The notes below the pieces were generated by a model. It ran no database searches and had not been told where the DNA came from. It was given only the letters and a program-made list of their open reading frames with translations. A program made the position numbers and the translations under genes. From positions 1-31,033 of the forward strand of contig JAJZCJ010000006.1 in assembly GCA_021846145.1 (NCBI GenBank): a DNA stretch of 31,033 bases, in the 5' to 3' direction. The stretch is from Bacillota bacterium. GTDB taxonomy: Bacteria > Bacillota > Bacilli > Alicyclobacillales > SLC66. Every line of letters starts with the position of its first letter. Position 1 is the stretch's first letter. This document shows, piece after piece, positions 15,574-24,151 of this stretch.

Positions 15574-15709
15574 CCTTCAAGAGGGTTATTTATTTTTCAT
15601 TGTCGGTCGAAGTGTCGAGATCCGCCAACACGTATTCGGTCATCTGTTCACGAGCCGATACAAACACGTGTCTAAGTTCATAAACTATATTAGTAATGGG
15701 GCATGGGGA

Positions 15710-16132
15710 ATGGGGTTGGATGAATTGTCACAAAACTTAAACTCAGAGATCGATGTCGTACGTATCGTGTACCTAGGCATCGATTTGTTGACGACATTAC
15801 TCCTTCTAACAGGCCAAATTGGAATAGGTGCTGTATTTATAACTCATGACAGTTTTGGATTATCGTTATCAGGTCCTTTCACGGGATCTGGTTCAAAGCC
15901 GCGAACCCCTCAGGCTGAGTTAGTACTTGATGAATTAAATGTAATCACCGCACTTTTAATTCTTCTCGACCAAATTCATGTCATTGGTTCGTTTCTTACT
16001 GTGGGGCGGTATACATTAGTAGTCAGTGGCCCTCCATTCGGCCAGCCAAAAAATGAAGCCTATTTGCCCAAAACCCGTAAATTCTTTGCCGATTTTCGAG
16101 AACAAGTCCGTATGAAATTTAATTTCAGCTAA
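15710..16132 (+). CDS. Protein with two tandem hydrophobic repeats, function unknown
   Basis: About 140 residues from ATG 15710; the frame is open back to 15548, so the start is uncertain. Two copies of a roughly 40-residue unit are evident: DLLTTLLLLTGQIGIGAVFI...LSLSGPFTG and NVITALLILLDQIHVIGSFL...LVVSGPPFG. Each has a helix-like hydrophobic run, a QI turn, a beta-like strand and an SGPxxG end. The tail is basic. I do not recognise the family. The gene lies between debris and the germination operon, so it could be the first native chromosomal gene. Confidence 0.55.
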   Translation: MGLDELSQNLNSEIDVVRIVYLGIDLLTTLLLLTGQIGIGAVFITHDSFGLSLSGPFTGSGSKPRTPQAELVLDELNVITALLILLDQIHVIGSFLTVGRYTLVVSGPPFGQPKNEAYLPKTRKFFADFREQVRMKFNFS

Positions 16133-16149
16133 TTGGGAAGTGACTGACG

Positions 16150-16269
16150 ATGAAGCGTACAAAAATTCCCACCGTTCGTCTTTCGAAGGGCACCATCTAT
16201 GTTATGGCTATAGCTGTTGGTACATTTATTTACTTCTTTACTCGGGCCGAACCAACAAATAAATTGTAA
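16150..16269 (+). CDS. 39-residue single-helix membrane peptide
   Basis: The frame encodes a basic start (MKRTKIPTVRLSKG), one membrane helix (TIYVMAIAVGTFIYFF) and a short polar end. It starts 17 bases after the stop of the repeat protein, with GGGAAGTG as a ribosome site, so the two are probably cotranscribed. It converges on the germination operon. Size and topology are typical of small sporulation-type membrane peptides, but that is only an analogy. Confidence 0.5.
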   Translation: MKRTKIPTVRLSKGTIYVMAIAVGTFIYFFTRAEPTNKL

Positions 16270-16334
16270 TTTTTCCCAACGTATAGACATGTTTTTTACG
16301 TACGCAAATTACTTTACAACATGTCTTTCGCCCT

Positions 16335-17441
16335 CTATAACTCTTTTTTTTTATGAAAGATTGACAGGTGTGTGCGTATCGTCTTCACCAGAATTGCCAA
16401 CAGAGGGACCGACAGCAGAGAAACGGTGAAATACGCGGGAGAGACGTACAATAAGAATTCCCGCAATTCCGATTCGTTTCGAAAAATTAATATGCTGATC
16501 CCCCAAATTGTTGCACCGGCGGCCCATGTAATGTTTTTGTGGGTGGGAAGACTGAACAATCGTTGGATGCCGATCGATAACCCGTACAGAAGAACAGAGA
16601 TTTCGAGGATGATCGTCGATATCGCCCCCATGACGAAAAAGGTATCTAATCGCTCCACAAATTGGCCAATTTGAACGCCTCGAGCGACTTCCATTAAGGG
16701 AAGTGACATATACATCACGGATGGACCCAGAACGGAAACAATGGTTGCTTCAATCAGCATTCCTAAAGCGCCCAAAATCATAGCGACGATCATCAGATCT
16801 CTGCCAATTGTCTTTGCGTTGCCGAGAACGGGAATAAATTGAAGGGAAAACATCAACTCAAATGAAAAAGTTGTCGATGGAAGTACAGCGCCTCTCAATA
16901 TTGAAGTCCATCCATCGGCAAGCACAGGTTGCATTTGAGAAATATCTGCGTTCGGCAACGACAATACCAACACAATGAGACCAATTATCGCTGCCAGAGG
17001 GGTAAGAAACTCCCCAAGCCGCGCGATAGATTCAATGCCTTGGTACACTCCATAGCAGGCTACGAACATCGCGATCCCTGTGATAATGTAGTACGGAGTC
17101 TTGGCCAGTGTGGTGGTTGTAATGAACAAAATCAATTGGCGGAAAAACATACTTGTGGCAAGAAATAATGACACGATGAACCACAATTCTGCGGCTCGTC
17201 CAATCCACGTTCCCAACGAAGACTCCAATCCTTCAGCAAGTGATTGTCCTGGGAAAAAACGAACCCAGACAGCGCAAATTCCAGCCACAATTGAGGAACT
17301 AATCACGAAGAAAAAAGGAACCATCCAGGCATCCCGGACCGTGAAATGCGCAATAGAGGATGGCAAATTGATCATTCCCACCCCTAGGATAGACCATATC
17401 ATCATATAGATGAATTGTAACCTTGAAATTCGTGTGTCCAT
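16335..17441 (-). CDS. GerAB-type spore germination permease (B subunit)
   Basis: A 368-residue polytopic protein of the APC-like GerAB/YndE family, the inner-spore-membrane subunit that senses germinants. The start ISRLQFIYMMIWSILGVGMINLP is typical of the family, and about ten hydrophobic segments follow. ATG 17441 has AAAGGAAA 8-10 bases upstream; a longer frame would run into the preceding genes. It is last in a four-gene operon after A, C and the small D gene, 14 bases from D. The ligand cannot be predicted. Confidence 0.9.
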   Translation of the reverse strand: MDTRISRLQFIYMMIWSILGVGMINLPSSIAHFTVRDAWMVPFFFVISSSIVAGICAVWVRFFPGQSLAEGLESSLGTWIGRAAELWFIVSLFLATSMFFRQLILFITTTTLAKTPYYIITGIAMFVACYGVYQGIESIARLGEFLTPLAAIIGLIVLVLSLPNADISQMQPVLADGWTSILRGAVLPSTTFSFELMFSLQFIPVLGNAKTIGRDLMIVAMILGALGMLIEATIVSVLGPSVMYMSLPLMEVARGVQIGQFVERLDTFFVMGAISTIILEISVLLYGLSIGIQRLFSLPTHKNITWAAGATIWGISILIFRNESELREFLLYVSPAYFTVSLLSVPLLAILVKTIRTHLSIFHKKKEL

Positions 17442-17455
17442 TTTTTTCCTTTCGC

Positions 17456-17674
17456 CTAAAGAATTCTGTAGAACCACTTGGTCGGTGGTTGAAACAAAAA
17501 ATAGAGCCAGGCGAGCGGTTGCAGGTTCGGCCATACGTGCCAAGTTATCAATGCAGACGCAATGAGTGCAATAACAAGCAGACTGCCGTACACAATCCAC
17601 TCCCGCACAGTCATACGAATAATAACTCCGTAAACAGTCGCCAACACAGTGATCAAAACAGCGACTAACATCAT
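17456..17674 (-). CDS. Small two-helix D-type protein of the ger operon
   Basis: Seventy-two residues with two membrane helices (about 2-22 and 27-47) and an aromatic Trp/Phe-rich end. Small two-helix proteins of this size (GerD-type subunits such as GerKD) accompany many GerA operons and modulate germination. Its ATG overlaps the C-subunit stop by 4 bases (ATGA). The identity is based on size, topology and position rather than on a motif. Confidence 0.7.
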   Translation of the reverse strand: MMLVAVLITVLATVYGVIIRMTVREWIVYGSLLVIALIASALITWHVWPNLQPLAWLYFLFQPPTKWFYRIL

Positions 17675-18873
17675 GAGGTGACGTCCCTTCCCCCCCGAGG
17701 TGAATAACCCTCACGCGTGTATTCCTCGTCCGGTGAATCGCCAATCAGTCCACTCCGATAAACGTGTACTTTCACGTCCACGTCAACGAATAAATGCGGT
17801 AAAGTTTCATTCCATCGATGTGCGACCCGACGCCATAACGGCGGATCAGCTCGAAAAAAAGCATTCCCGAACTGTGCAGCATCTACATGATGTTGTTGAA
17901 TCTCATACAGTGCATGTATCATTTTTTTCTTTAGCTCGTGTTGGGTCTCCGATTCAGAAAGTCTGTAAAAATCTGGAGTTGCTTTTGAACCTAGGCGCAT
18001 CTGCTCAATTTCAGTCTGTCCCCACACTTGCACCTTGATCCCAATTTCTTTGCCTCGAACGACCGGCTTTACATTGGTTTGCGAAGTTAGAATTCTCATC
18101 GTCAATCTATTGCCTACTTTCTGAACGTCACCCGGTAAGGCGATTGGGTGTTGACGAGTGTTGCCGATAAACAAAAGCAGCGCATAAGCATCTTCTGTGG
18201 AAAGACAATCTACCAGTCTTCCACCATCAAAAAGTCCAAGACCGTCTTCTTGAAGGTGACCATTCGGGCCGACGTTGACCCGAGCGAGCAGTGGCGAGTG
18301 CGATGGGCTGAGGTATTGTTTCATAACCGTCTGTTGAGTACTGTTCACAGTTACGGATGTTTCAGCCCCATGTTGCACCAAGGACTGAATGGCAAATGCA
18401 TTGATGATATTTCCTTGTGACGGTGCTCGCAACACGTCAACGGCGCGGCCGTTCGTCACAACAAGTAGTTCATTTCTGCGAATGTCTCGATTGCGTTCAA
18501 GGTACTCAAACGCCCGATTGATTCCATGTTTTGCATACGTATGCCCAAATATCACAACGGAGTTATGAGCCAAAAAAATTTGCCGTGGCAAACGTTCATT
18601 GATTTTTTCCAAAGTTTGTTCGATGGTCTTGCCAGATGCGCTGTAAACGGTGAACGATTGTTTGCCTCCTCCCTGTCCTTCAGAAGGACTCGCACTCTTT
18701 GGATTAACGATTTGCACTGAGACCAGAATTTGACGATTGTCTAGTTCGTCGATTCCCATTGCTAATATGATACTAATGTCGTCAACCGGCATGAGATCGC
18801 TACAACCTTGCAGAAATCCGGCCATGAAAACAAACAACAACGCCTTGGACAAAAATACGCAGAGTATCTTCAT
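17671..18873 (-). CDS. GerAC-type germination lipoprotein (C subunit)
   Basis: A 400-residue Ger(x)C-family protein. The signal peptide ends in a lipobox LQGC with Cys24, so it should be lipid-anchored at the spore inner membrane. The mature part has the family's early GIDELDNRQILVSVQIVNP and later SGKTIEQTLEKINERLPRQIFLAHNSVVIFG strings. Translation from ATG 18873 gives the correct signal peptide; its start overlaps the A-subunit stop by 4 bases (ATGA). A longer frame upstream adds a hydrophilic leader and is unlikely. Confidence 0.9.
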   Translation of the reverse strand: MKILCVFLSKALLFVFMAGFLQGCSDLMPVDDISIILAMGIDELDNRQILVSVQIVNPKSASPSEGQGGGKQSFTVYSASGKTIEQTLEKINERLPRQIFLAHNSVVIFGHTYAKHGINRAFEYLERNRDIRRNELLVVTNGRAVDVLRAPSQGNIINAFAIQSLVQHGAETSVTVNSTQQTVMKQYLSPSHSPLLARVNVGPNGHLQEDGLGLFDGGRLVDCLSTEDAYALLLFIGNTRQHPIALPGDVQKVGNRLTMRILTSQTNVKPVVRGKEIGIKVQVWGQTEIEQMRLGSKATPDFYRLSESETQHELKKKMIHALYEIQQHHVDAAQFGNAFFRADPPLWRRVAHRWNETLPHLFVDVDVKVHVYRSGLIGDSPDEEYTREGYSPRGGRDVTS

Positions 18874-20420
18874 CGTTGTCCATAGTCCTGAAGTGGATTG
18901 GGCTTTTGATTGCGCTGATTGTCCAACGGTCTGTACATTCTTTGCCGTCCATTCATCGTCCACCATGGCGCGCGAACTAACGTATCGCGCAATGCTCCGC
19001 TGGAAAATGGAGCGATTGGCGACATGTATGGTATACCAAAAGACTGCAGTGACACCATGTGAATCACGAGTACAAGTCCAAGCGTGATGATACCGAAAAG
19101 ACCAAGCAGTGAGGCCGCAATTATGAAGGGGAATTGCAATAATCGATTTGCGTTCACCAGATCCTGCGATGGAATGGTGAAGGATGCCACACCGGCGGCG
19201 GCGACAACGATGACCATACCTGGGGATACGAGGCTCGCCTTGACAGCTGCGTCCCCAATGATTAGCGCGCCCACTATACTTACTGATTGTCCGACCATTT
19301 TCGGCAAACGAACACCGGCCTCTCGAATCGCTTCAAACGCTCCCTGCATCAGCAATGCTTCCACTACGTTAGGGAAGGGAATGCCTTCATGTTGAGTCAC
19401 CAAACTAATTAGAAGTGGCGTTGGGATTAAGTTGGCATGGTAGGACAGTAAAGCGACGTAAAGAGCCGGCAGCAATAAAGAAGTCCAATACGTGATGTGA
19501 CGCAGGAAACGCAACTGAGCTACGACAATGTATTGGTTGTAATAATCTTCAGCCGAGGTTAGCCCGCTGACAAATACCATTGGAACAGTGATCGCAGATG
19601 GTGCACCGTCGACCATGATCACAATCCTTCCTTGCAGAAGCGCGGCAACCGTACGATCAGGTCGTTCAGTAACTTCGCTGGTCCGAAACGGTGTGTATCG
19701 TTGCTCCAAGATCATTTCCCGGATGTAGTTGGTATCTAGAATGCCATCAATATCAATTTGTTTTATCCGTCCCAAAACTGCATCGATGATCTGCGGGTTC
19801 GCAACCCCTTCGATGTGTGAAACGAGTAAAGTGGTCTTTGTAATCCGTCCGATACGGATCGACACAGATTTCAAACGAGGGGTTCTGAGACGTTTACGTA
19901 TAAGCGGAAAATTTATTTCGAGGTTCTCCACGAATGATTCCTGCGGACCCTGCGTACTCGGTTCTACCTGAGGAACATCAATCGCCCGAGTTGGCAAACT
20001 GCTGATGTCAATGATCAGCGCCTGTTTTTCGCCATTCACAAGTAAAATAACATTGCCATCCGCAATCGCCTGATTGATAGCGTTCATATCATTTTCCTCG
20101 TTTATAGGGGTGATGGATAAAGCCATTTTCAAGTCGGCAATAGACACGATTGTTTCCGAAAACTTCGTGAGTGGTTCCATGATCCCCGTCTCAAACTGAT
20201 CCATGTTTACGATACCTTTAATGAAAACAACCATGGCAATAACACCCTGTATGTTAATCTCATAATATTTAAAATCATCGCAATTTTTCCAAATATTTTG
20301 AATGAGGTAGATTGATTTTTTTACATCAGTGGACACTATAGACCTATCATCCAGTTCAATGGCAGGTTCCTGATCGATAAATGCTTTCTTTCTTTTCCTT
20401 CTAGGTCTTTGCACAGCCAC
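18870..20420 (-). CDS. GerAA-type spore germination protein (A subunit)
   Basis: A 516-residue GerA-family protein: a soluble N-terminal half (about 1-290) and five or so membrane helices after about 300. Family strings include DGILDTNYIREMI, VTERPDRTVAALLQGRI and the PFPNVVEALLM region. I place the start at GTG 20420 because GGGGGA lies 5 bases before it and the likely sigma-G promoter would start RNA near 20447. That excludes the TTG at 20465, which gives a longer frame. It is first in the A-C-D-B operon, whose products form one germinant receptor. Confidence 0.9.
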   Translation of the reverse strand: MAVQRPRRKRKKAFIDQEPAIELDDRSIVSTDVKKSIYLIQNIWKNCDDFKYYEINIQGVIAMVVFIKGIVNMDQFETGIMEPLTKFSETIVSIADLKMALSITPINEENDMNAINQAIADGNVILLVNGEKQALIIDISSLPTRAIDVPQVEPSTQGPQESFVENLEINFPLIRKRLRTPRLKSVSIRIGRITKTTLLVSHIEGVANPQIIDAVLGRIKQIDIDGILDTNYIREMILEQRYTPFRTSEVTERPDRTVAALLQGRIVIMVDGAPSAITVPMVFVSGLTSAEDYYNQYIVVAQLRFLRHITYWTSLLLPALYVALLSYHANLIPTPLLISLVTQHEGIPFPNVVEALLMQGAFEAIREAGVRLPKMVGQSVSIVGALIIGDAAVKASLVSPGMVIVVAAAGVASFTIPSQDLVNANRLLQFPFIIAASLLGLFGIITLGLVLVIHMVSLQSFGIPYMSPIAPFSSGALRDTLVRAPWWTMNGRQRMYRPLDNQRNQKPNPLQDYGQR

Positions 20421-20453
20421 AAAAATCCCCCATCTTGTTAAGGTGTTTCCCTT

Positions 20454-20483
20454 TAAGGTGAGCAATTATCCGAACAATATTCA
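20454..20483 (-). promoter_or_regulatory. Candidate sigma-G promoter of the ger operon
   Basis: On the minus strand TGAATA (20478-20483), a 17-base spacer and CACCTTA (20454-20460) match the forespore sigma-G pattern (TGNATA, then CATNNTA) with one mismatch in the core. It lies 34 bases before the GTG start and fits the known control of GerA-type receptors. The match was made by eye. Confidence 0.5.
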
Positions 20484-20734
20484 CCTGCGATGGCATGGTA
20501 TATGACGGTATAGTTAACACCTTGAATGGATATCCTCATTAGCCCGACATTTATTAAGGTGGTTTTTTTACTAAATCATCATCACTTATTTGTGACAATG
20601 GGTCGCGTTATTCATGTCATGGGTCATTACCTGAGTGAAGCGACATCTTACATAAAATTTTGGAATAGATGAGTCTTGATTCTCGTATTAATTCTAAATA
20701 GAAGTGGTAATTTCTTTGCTTAGGAAGTGTTGGA

Positions 20735-21495
20735 ATGAGCCCTGAGAGCCAAGTGGTTGATTCTTTGCTCATTGGGATTGATGTGGGATCCACCACGGTC
20801 AAGGCGACGGTCGTAAATCCCCAAAGCAAACAGATTCTCTGGTCTGACTATCAGCGCCATCACGCGAAGCAGGCAGAAAAGGTCTTGGAATTCCTGACGG
20901 TTATTGAAAGTGAGTTTTCCCACGTGTTGCGGGAAAACATCCGTGTTTTTGTGACGGGTTCTGGCAGCGGTCCGATTGCCGATCCCATCGGGGCAAAATT
21001 TGTCCAGGAAGTCAATGCCGTGACGATGGCGGTGGGCAGTGTGATTGAATTGGGCGGTCAGGATGCCAAAGTCATCATTTTTAAGAAAAACGAAAAAACA
21101 GGCGATAAGCAAGCCATGCTTATGCCGGAGTCATCGGACTCAGAGGCTATCATCTGCCAGACATGAACAAGATTGCCAAAGTGGCTCACAGGCATTATCA
21201 CAATCAGTTGCGCGGCGGTGAGGGCCATATGGAAGTAGGAAAGTTGATCTTGAATTTAGAAAGCAAGAAAGTGGATATGACCATTTCGGTTAAGCCGTTC
21301 GGATGTATGCCGTCATCAGGTGTATCTGACGGCGTTCAGTCGCTGATCACCGAGAAATATCCGGAAGCGATTTTTTTGCCGATTGAGACGACGGGCGATG
21401 GTGCCATCAATGCTTACAGCAGAGTGCAGATGATGCTATTTAAGGCCAAACAAGCCGCGTTAACGTCATCAAAAAAGCGGACGGTTCAACGTTGA
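20735..21495 (+). pseudogene. Gutted 2-hydroxyacyl-CoA dehydratase activase (BadF/HgdC-like) gene
   Basis: Bases 20735 to about 21,117 encode the N-terminal ATPase start (LLIGIDVGSTTVKATVV, VIELGGQDAKVIIF) with its ribosome site. From about 21,118 a different frame encodes the C-terminal end (HLPDMNKIAKVAH, GGEGHMEVGKLI, KPFGCMPSSGVSDG, ETTGDGAINAYSRVQM). In the large fused activase family these parts lie about 1,000 or more residues apart, so one internal deletion joined the ends and shifted the frame. The product cannot be functional. The two open frames in this stretch should not be annotated as separate genes. Confidence 0.85.
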
Positions 21496-21516
21496 CGGTT
21501 TGCGAAATGACGGGTA

Positions 21517-21547
21517 TGCATATTCGTCCCTTTGAACGCGCACCATA
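21517..21547 (+). promoter_or_regulatory. Candidate sigma-G promoter of the LEA-like gene
   Basis: TGCATA (21517-21522) is a consensus -35, and CACCATA (21541-21547) is a partial -10 after an 18-base spacer. It lies 31 bases before the start codon. The match is by eye and the spacing is one base long, but it agrees with a sporulation role. Confidence 0.4.
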
Positions 21548-21577
21548 AAGAAAACGGAGTGAAAGGAGAATTTCATC

Positions 21578-21877
21578 GTGGCAGATCAAAATCATATGAA
21601 GAATGCAGGGGAAAATGTGGCGAAAGGTGTGAGAAGTACGCTGAACAATACGGCGGAAGGCCGTTTTGGCGATGCGGCGGAATCTGCTTGGGAAGGTACT
21701 GTCGACACGACCAGAGAAATTGGTAAGAGTGTAAGGGAAACGGCGGGTAAAGTGGTAGACGCAGTCCAAAACGCGGTCGGTATCGCGACGTCACGTACCC
21801 AAGACGCGACAGAAGACGCCGCAGAGGGTCGCCCTGCAGACGCCATACAATCCGCTTTGAATCCCAACAAAAAATAG
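21578..21877 (+). CDS. Small LEA-like / amphipathic helical protein
   Basis: Ninety-nine residues, hydrophilic and Ala/Thr/Gly-rich, with repeating amphipathic stretches (NTAEGRFGDAAESAWE and DATEDAAEGRPADAIQSA) like late-embryogenesis-abundant or YtxH-type stress proteins. GTG 21578 has AAAGGAGA 9 bases upstream. The two EGR(F/P)xDA blocks suggest a short internal repeat. The likely sigma-G site suggests expression in the forespore, where desiccation-type proteins make sense. Confidence 0.65.
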   Translation: MADQNHMKNAGENVAKGVRSTLNNTAEGRFGDAAESAWEGTVDTTREIGKSVRETAGKVVDAVQNAVGIATSRTQDATEDAAEGRPADAIQSALNPNKK

Positions 21878-22025
21878 GGATTTATTGTACATCACCACCA
21901 TTTCATATGCCCAGATTTGGTGGTATTTGTATTGTCAGCAAAGCACCAATGACATGCGGAATACATACCATATATTGATTTAATAACAGTTTGATTAAAT
22001 CACAGAAGCGTGAAGTGTCTTCTTT

Positions 22026-22490
22026 TTATTCCATGTGAGTGTAATTTTGAACAAGCGATAGAAAATAGCGCTTTAGGTCGACAAATCGCAGGGGTTTCGA
22101 TGGCAAACGATCGGTGCCATCGATGAGCAGCGGAGCATACACATCTTCTTCAAGTAAAGAGGCTTGTTGTGCTCCGCCGTCGTGTGTCGGCGACCTTTCA
22201 TCCCCAAACTGACACCCCCTTTTGGCGGTCACCACTAAGTAATGGCCATCTTGATCATGCAAGGCGCTCCATAATTGATGCAAAGCATCTGGGTAGCGGC
22301 TATAAACCATCGCGTCTTTGCTGTCGAGGTGCGTTATACCATCGTGGGAGGGTATATTGCCTACTCTCGCAATGATCGTCATCGTTGACTGTCCTAAATA
22401 TAACCATTGAGAATGTGTGTATCTATAGATGGTATTAGCCTTACCGTCATCCAGTCCAATTTCATAAATTATTGAGAACCGTGGAGATTG
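22026..22490 (-). pseudogene. Alkaline-phosphatase-superfamily protein, 3' fragment
   Basis: The C-terminal part of a metal-dependent phosphatase/phosphodiesterase: IIYEIGLDDGKANTIYRY, STMTIIARVGN, GDERSPTHDGGA and YAPLLIDGTD, ending at the TAA at 22026-22028. THDGGA carries the late His ligand region of the family. The N-terminal catalytic half is absent. Upstream the minus-strand frame runs into the reverse complement of the Gly/Met-rich gene, giving meaningless His/Arg-rich protein. It is a 5'-truncated remnant. Confidence 0.65.
22442..22470 (+). promoter_or_regulatory. Possible sigma-K promoter of the Gly/Met-rich gene
   Basis: TACC (22442-22445), a 17-base spacer and CATAAATT (22463-22470) fit the mother-cell sigma-K pattern (mACm, then CATANNNT). 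It lies about 57 bases before the start. It overlaps the phosphatase remnant, whose old coding sequence could produce the match by chance. Confidence 0.3.
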
Positions 22491-22526
22491 TCTCCCGGCA
22501 AGTATATGAATTGTGCTGGAGGTGAT

Positions 22527-22820
22527 ATGCTGATGAAAGATACTAAGGAAGACCATTACGATGTTGATGCCACGCTCTGTTGGGGGCCGATGATTTTTGG
22601 CATGATGCTTGGTGGATCTATGAACCGGGGGAGAGGTGGTCCTGGCACGATGCGTCCTGGTATGGTGCGCACCGGCATGGGACCGGTCATGAATCCGCCG
22701 GGACGAATTGGAATGGGGGGTCCCGGAATGGGCCAAGGAATACGCAGAGCAGGAGTAGGTGGGCCCGGAATGTCTGGTATGCATTGCACGCAAGGCAGAC
22801 CGAAGTATCCGAGGTATTAG
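22527..22820 (+). CDS. Gly/Met/Pro-rich protein, spore-coat-like
   Basis: Ninety-seven residues. After a charged start with CWGPMIFGMMLGGSM, the rest is low-complexity Gly/Met/Pro/Arg (repeats of GGPGM, RPGM, GIRRAG), ending in a Tyr-containing basic tail. GGAGGTGAT gives a strong ribosome site, with ATG 22527 or 22533 as start. Gly- and Met-rich, Tyr-ended small proteins are often spore coat or crust components, and the sporulation neighbourhood fits. No family is recognised. Confidence 0.55.
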   Translation: MLMKDTKEDHYDVDATLCWGPMIFGMMLGGSMNRGRGGPGTMRPGMVRTGMGPVMNPPGRIGMGGPGMGQGIRRAGVGGPGMSGMHCTQGRPKYPRY

Positions 22821-22848
22821 TGCATGTAAGTATGTTTGTTCTCTCTAA

Positions 22849-22880
22849 GGAAACCTGGTTGAGGCTGGGTTTCCCTGTGT
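22849..22880 (+). terminator. Hairpin after the Gly/Met-rich gene
   Basis: GGAAACC (22849-22855) pairs with GGTTTCC (22868-22874), followed by CTGTGTTTTC. The T tract is interrupted. It lies between convergent genes and could serve both. Confidence 0.55.
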
Positions 22881-22882
22881 TT

Positions 22883-23398
22883 TCATTTGGTAAGCGTTTC
22901 TGAAATACAATTTTCCGATCGATAATAACCGCCTTCTTCTGGCACGCCAATATCTTCAAATTGTGAAGGTAAACTATAACCCCTGCTATCAATCATTGAA
23001 AAATGTAAATGAGGCCCTGTTGTCCTCCCCGTGTTGCCTGAGTACCCAATAATTTCGCCTTGTTTGATCGACTTTCCGATGGCACCATTCATTGTGCATA
23101 GATGTCCATAAATGGAATTAAATCCACAATCGTGTTGGATGATGATGAAATTCCCATAGCCATTGTTGCTATAGCCAGTTAAATAAATAGCACCATGAGC
23201 CGATGCCAACACTGGTGTGCAAAGTGGCAGGCCAAAATCCCATGCATAATAGGATAACGGATTGTCGTGTGAGAACGTACCAAAGTTACCTTGATTGCAT
23301 CGGAAGGTCAGTCCTGCTTGCCAAGGTGCCTTCATTCTAGCAGGATTGGCTGACGCTGTTTCTCTCATCATACACACCACCCATATCAAAGCGAACAC
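22883..23398 (-). CDS. M23-family (LytM-like) metallopeptidase
   Basis: A 171-residue zinc endopeptidase of the type that cuts peptidoglycan cross-links. Likely zinc ligands are H44 (GTFSHD) and D54 (YAWDFG) in the first motif and H132 in GPHLHF; H99 (YGHL) and H130 assist catalysis. The usual GTPVLA...G loop is present. The frame starts at GTG 23398, but ATG 23371, with GGGTGG upstream, gives MMRETASANPAR and may be the true start. Neither gives a proper signal peptide, so export is unclear and a lost N-terminus is possible. The domain itself is complete. Confidence 0.8.
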   Translation of the reverse strand: MFALIWVVCMMRETASANPARMKAPWQAGLTFRCNQGNFGTFSHDNPLSYYAWDFGLPLCTPVLASAHGAIYLTGYSNNGYGNFIIIQHDCGFNSIYGHLCTMNGAIGKSIKQGEIIGYSGNTGRTTGPHLHFSMIDSRGYSLPSQFEDIGVPEEGGYYRSENCISETLTK

Positions 23399-23511
23399 AC
23401 TTTTTGGCGTGTCAGCGTATCAATGAATATAGCGTATGTAGGTCGTACAAAAAATGCAGCGACTTGCACCCAATTGTTTACGCTTGATTCATAAGCCTGC
23501 GAGGGAATGGA

Positions 23512-24009
23512 GTGTGTTGGGGCATGGTGATCAGTTATCGCCCACGGAGACCACAGGATAATCCCTTTCTCATCCGAGTTTCCATGCAAACGATGAGCCA
23601 AATCATTAAAAAATCAACAGGACGTGCGTTGACGAAAAGGATGATCCTTGAACAAATTGACGAAAATCAGACGACAGTCGTTATTGAAAGTAGTAAGCGG
23701 CCGATTGGGTACTACAGTTACTCAATTTTGCCCTCCGGTCAGTTGTATTTAAGTGCACTCATTTTGGCACCGACAGTTCAAAATAAAGGCATTGGGAAAC
23801 GGGTAGCCAGGCGGATTGAACATGTTGCCCGGGAAAAGAATACGGATACAATTCTTGGCCATATTCACTATGATAACAGCCAGTCCCTCGTGTTCTGGTT
23901 GAAAAACGGCTATCGAATCCTAGGGCCTCACATGCAAGGCACTTTGGCGGTCGAGAAAAGACTTGGCCGTTTAAAAAACGCCCACACCGCTCGTAATCAT
24001 GCCACTTGA
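23512..24009 (+). CDS. GNAT-family N-acetyltransferase
   Basis: Up to 165 residues. The fold starts with VISYRPRRPQDN and shows the acetyl-CoA loop (NKGIGKRVARRIEHVAREK, the Q/RxxGxG/A motif at about residues 87-92) and the later NSQSLVFWLKNGYRILG strand-helix typical of GNAT enzymes. Either GTG 23512 (GAGGG upstream) or ATG 23524 could be the start; the homologous part begins near the latter. The substrate is unknown, and the basic C-terminal tail is not part of the fold. Confidence 0.8.
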   Translation: MCWGMVISYRPRRPQDNPFLIRVSMQTMSQIIKKSTGRALTKRMILEQIDENQTTVVIESSKRPIGYYSYSILPSGQLYLSALILAPTVQNKGIGKRVARRIEHVAREKNTDTILGHIHYDNSQSLVFWLKNGYRILGPHMQGTLAVEKRLGRLKNAHTARNHAT

Positions 24010-24117
24010 ATTCATTCGCTGTTATTGTTTCCGTCAACCTATAATATCCGAAAATTGATGAGGTTGCCTGTCCAAAGTTTGCTCATTCGAAAGTTGGATG
24101 ACGTGAAGTAACAAATT

Positions 24118-24146
24118 ATAAAACAGGGACCGATGTTCCGGTCCCC
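24118..24146 (-). terminator. Terminator of the SASP gene
   Basis: GGGACCG (24126-24132) pairs with CGGTCCC (24139-24145) around a 6-base loop. Read on the minus strand it is followed by a short T-rich run, just past the SASP stop at 24152. Confidence 0.75.
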
Positions 24147-24151
24147 TTATT

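Noticed and set aside
16285..16326. AGACATGT/ACATGTCT inverted repeat between convergent genes
   Set aside because: The 26-base loop and lack of a proper T tract make a functional terminator doubtful.
21163..21495. Independent 110-residue gene
   Set aside because: It is the C-terminal end of the broken activase gene, not a separate protein.
22491..22793. N-terminal extension of the phosphatase-like minus-strand frame
   Set aside because: This part is the reverse complement of the Gly/Met-rich gene and gives meaningless His/Arg/Thr-rich sequence.
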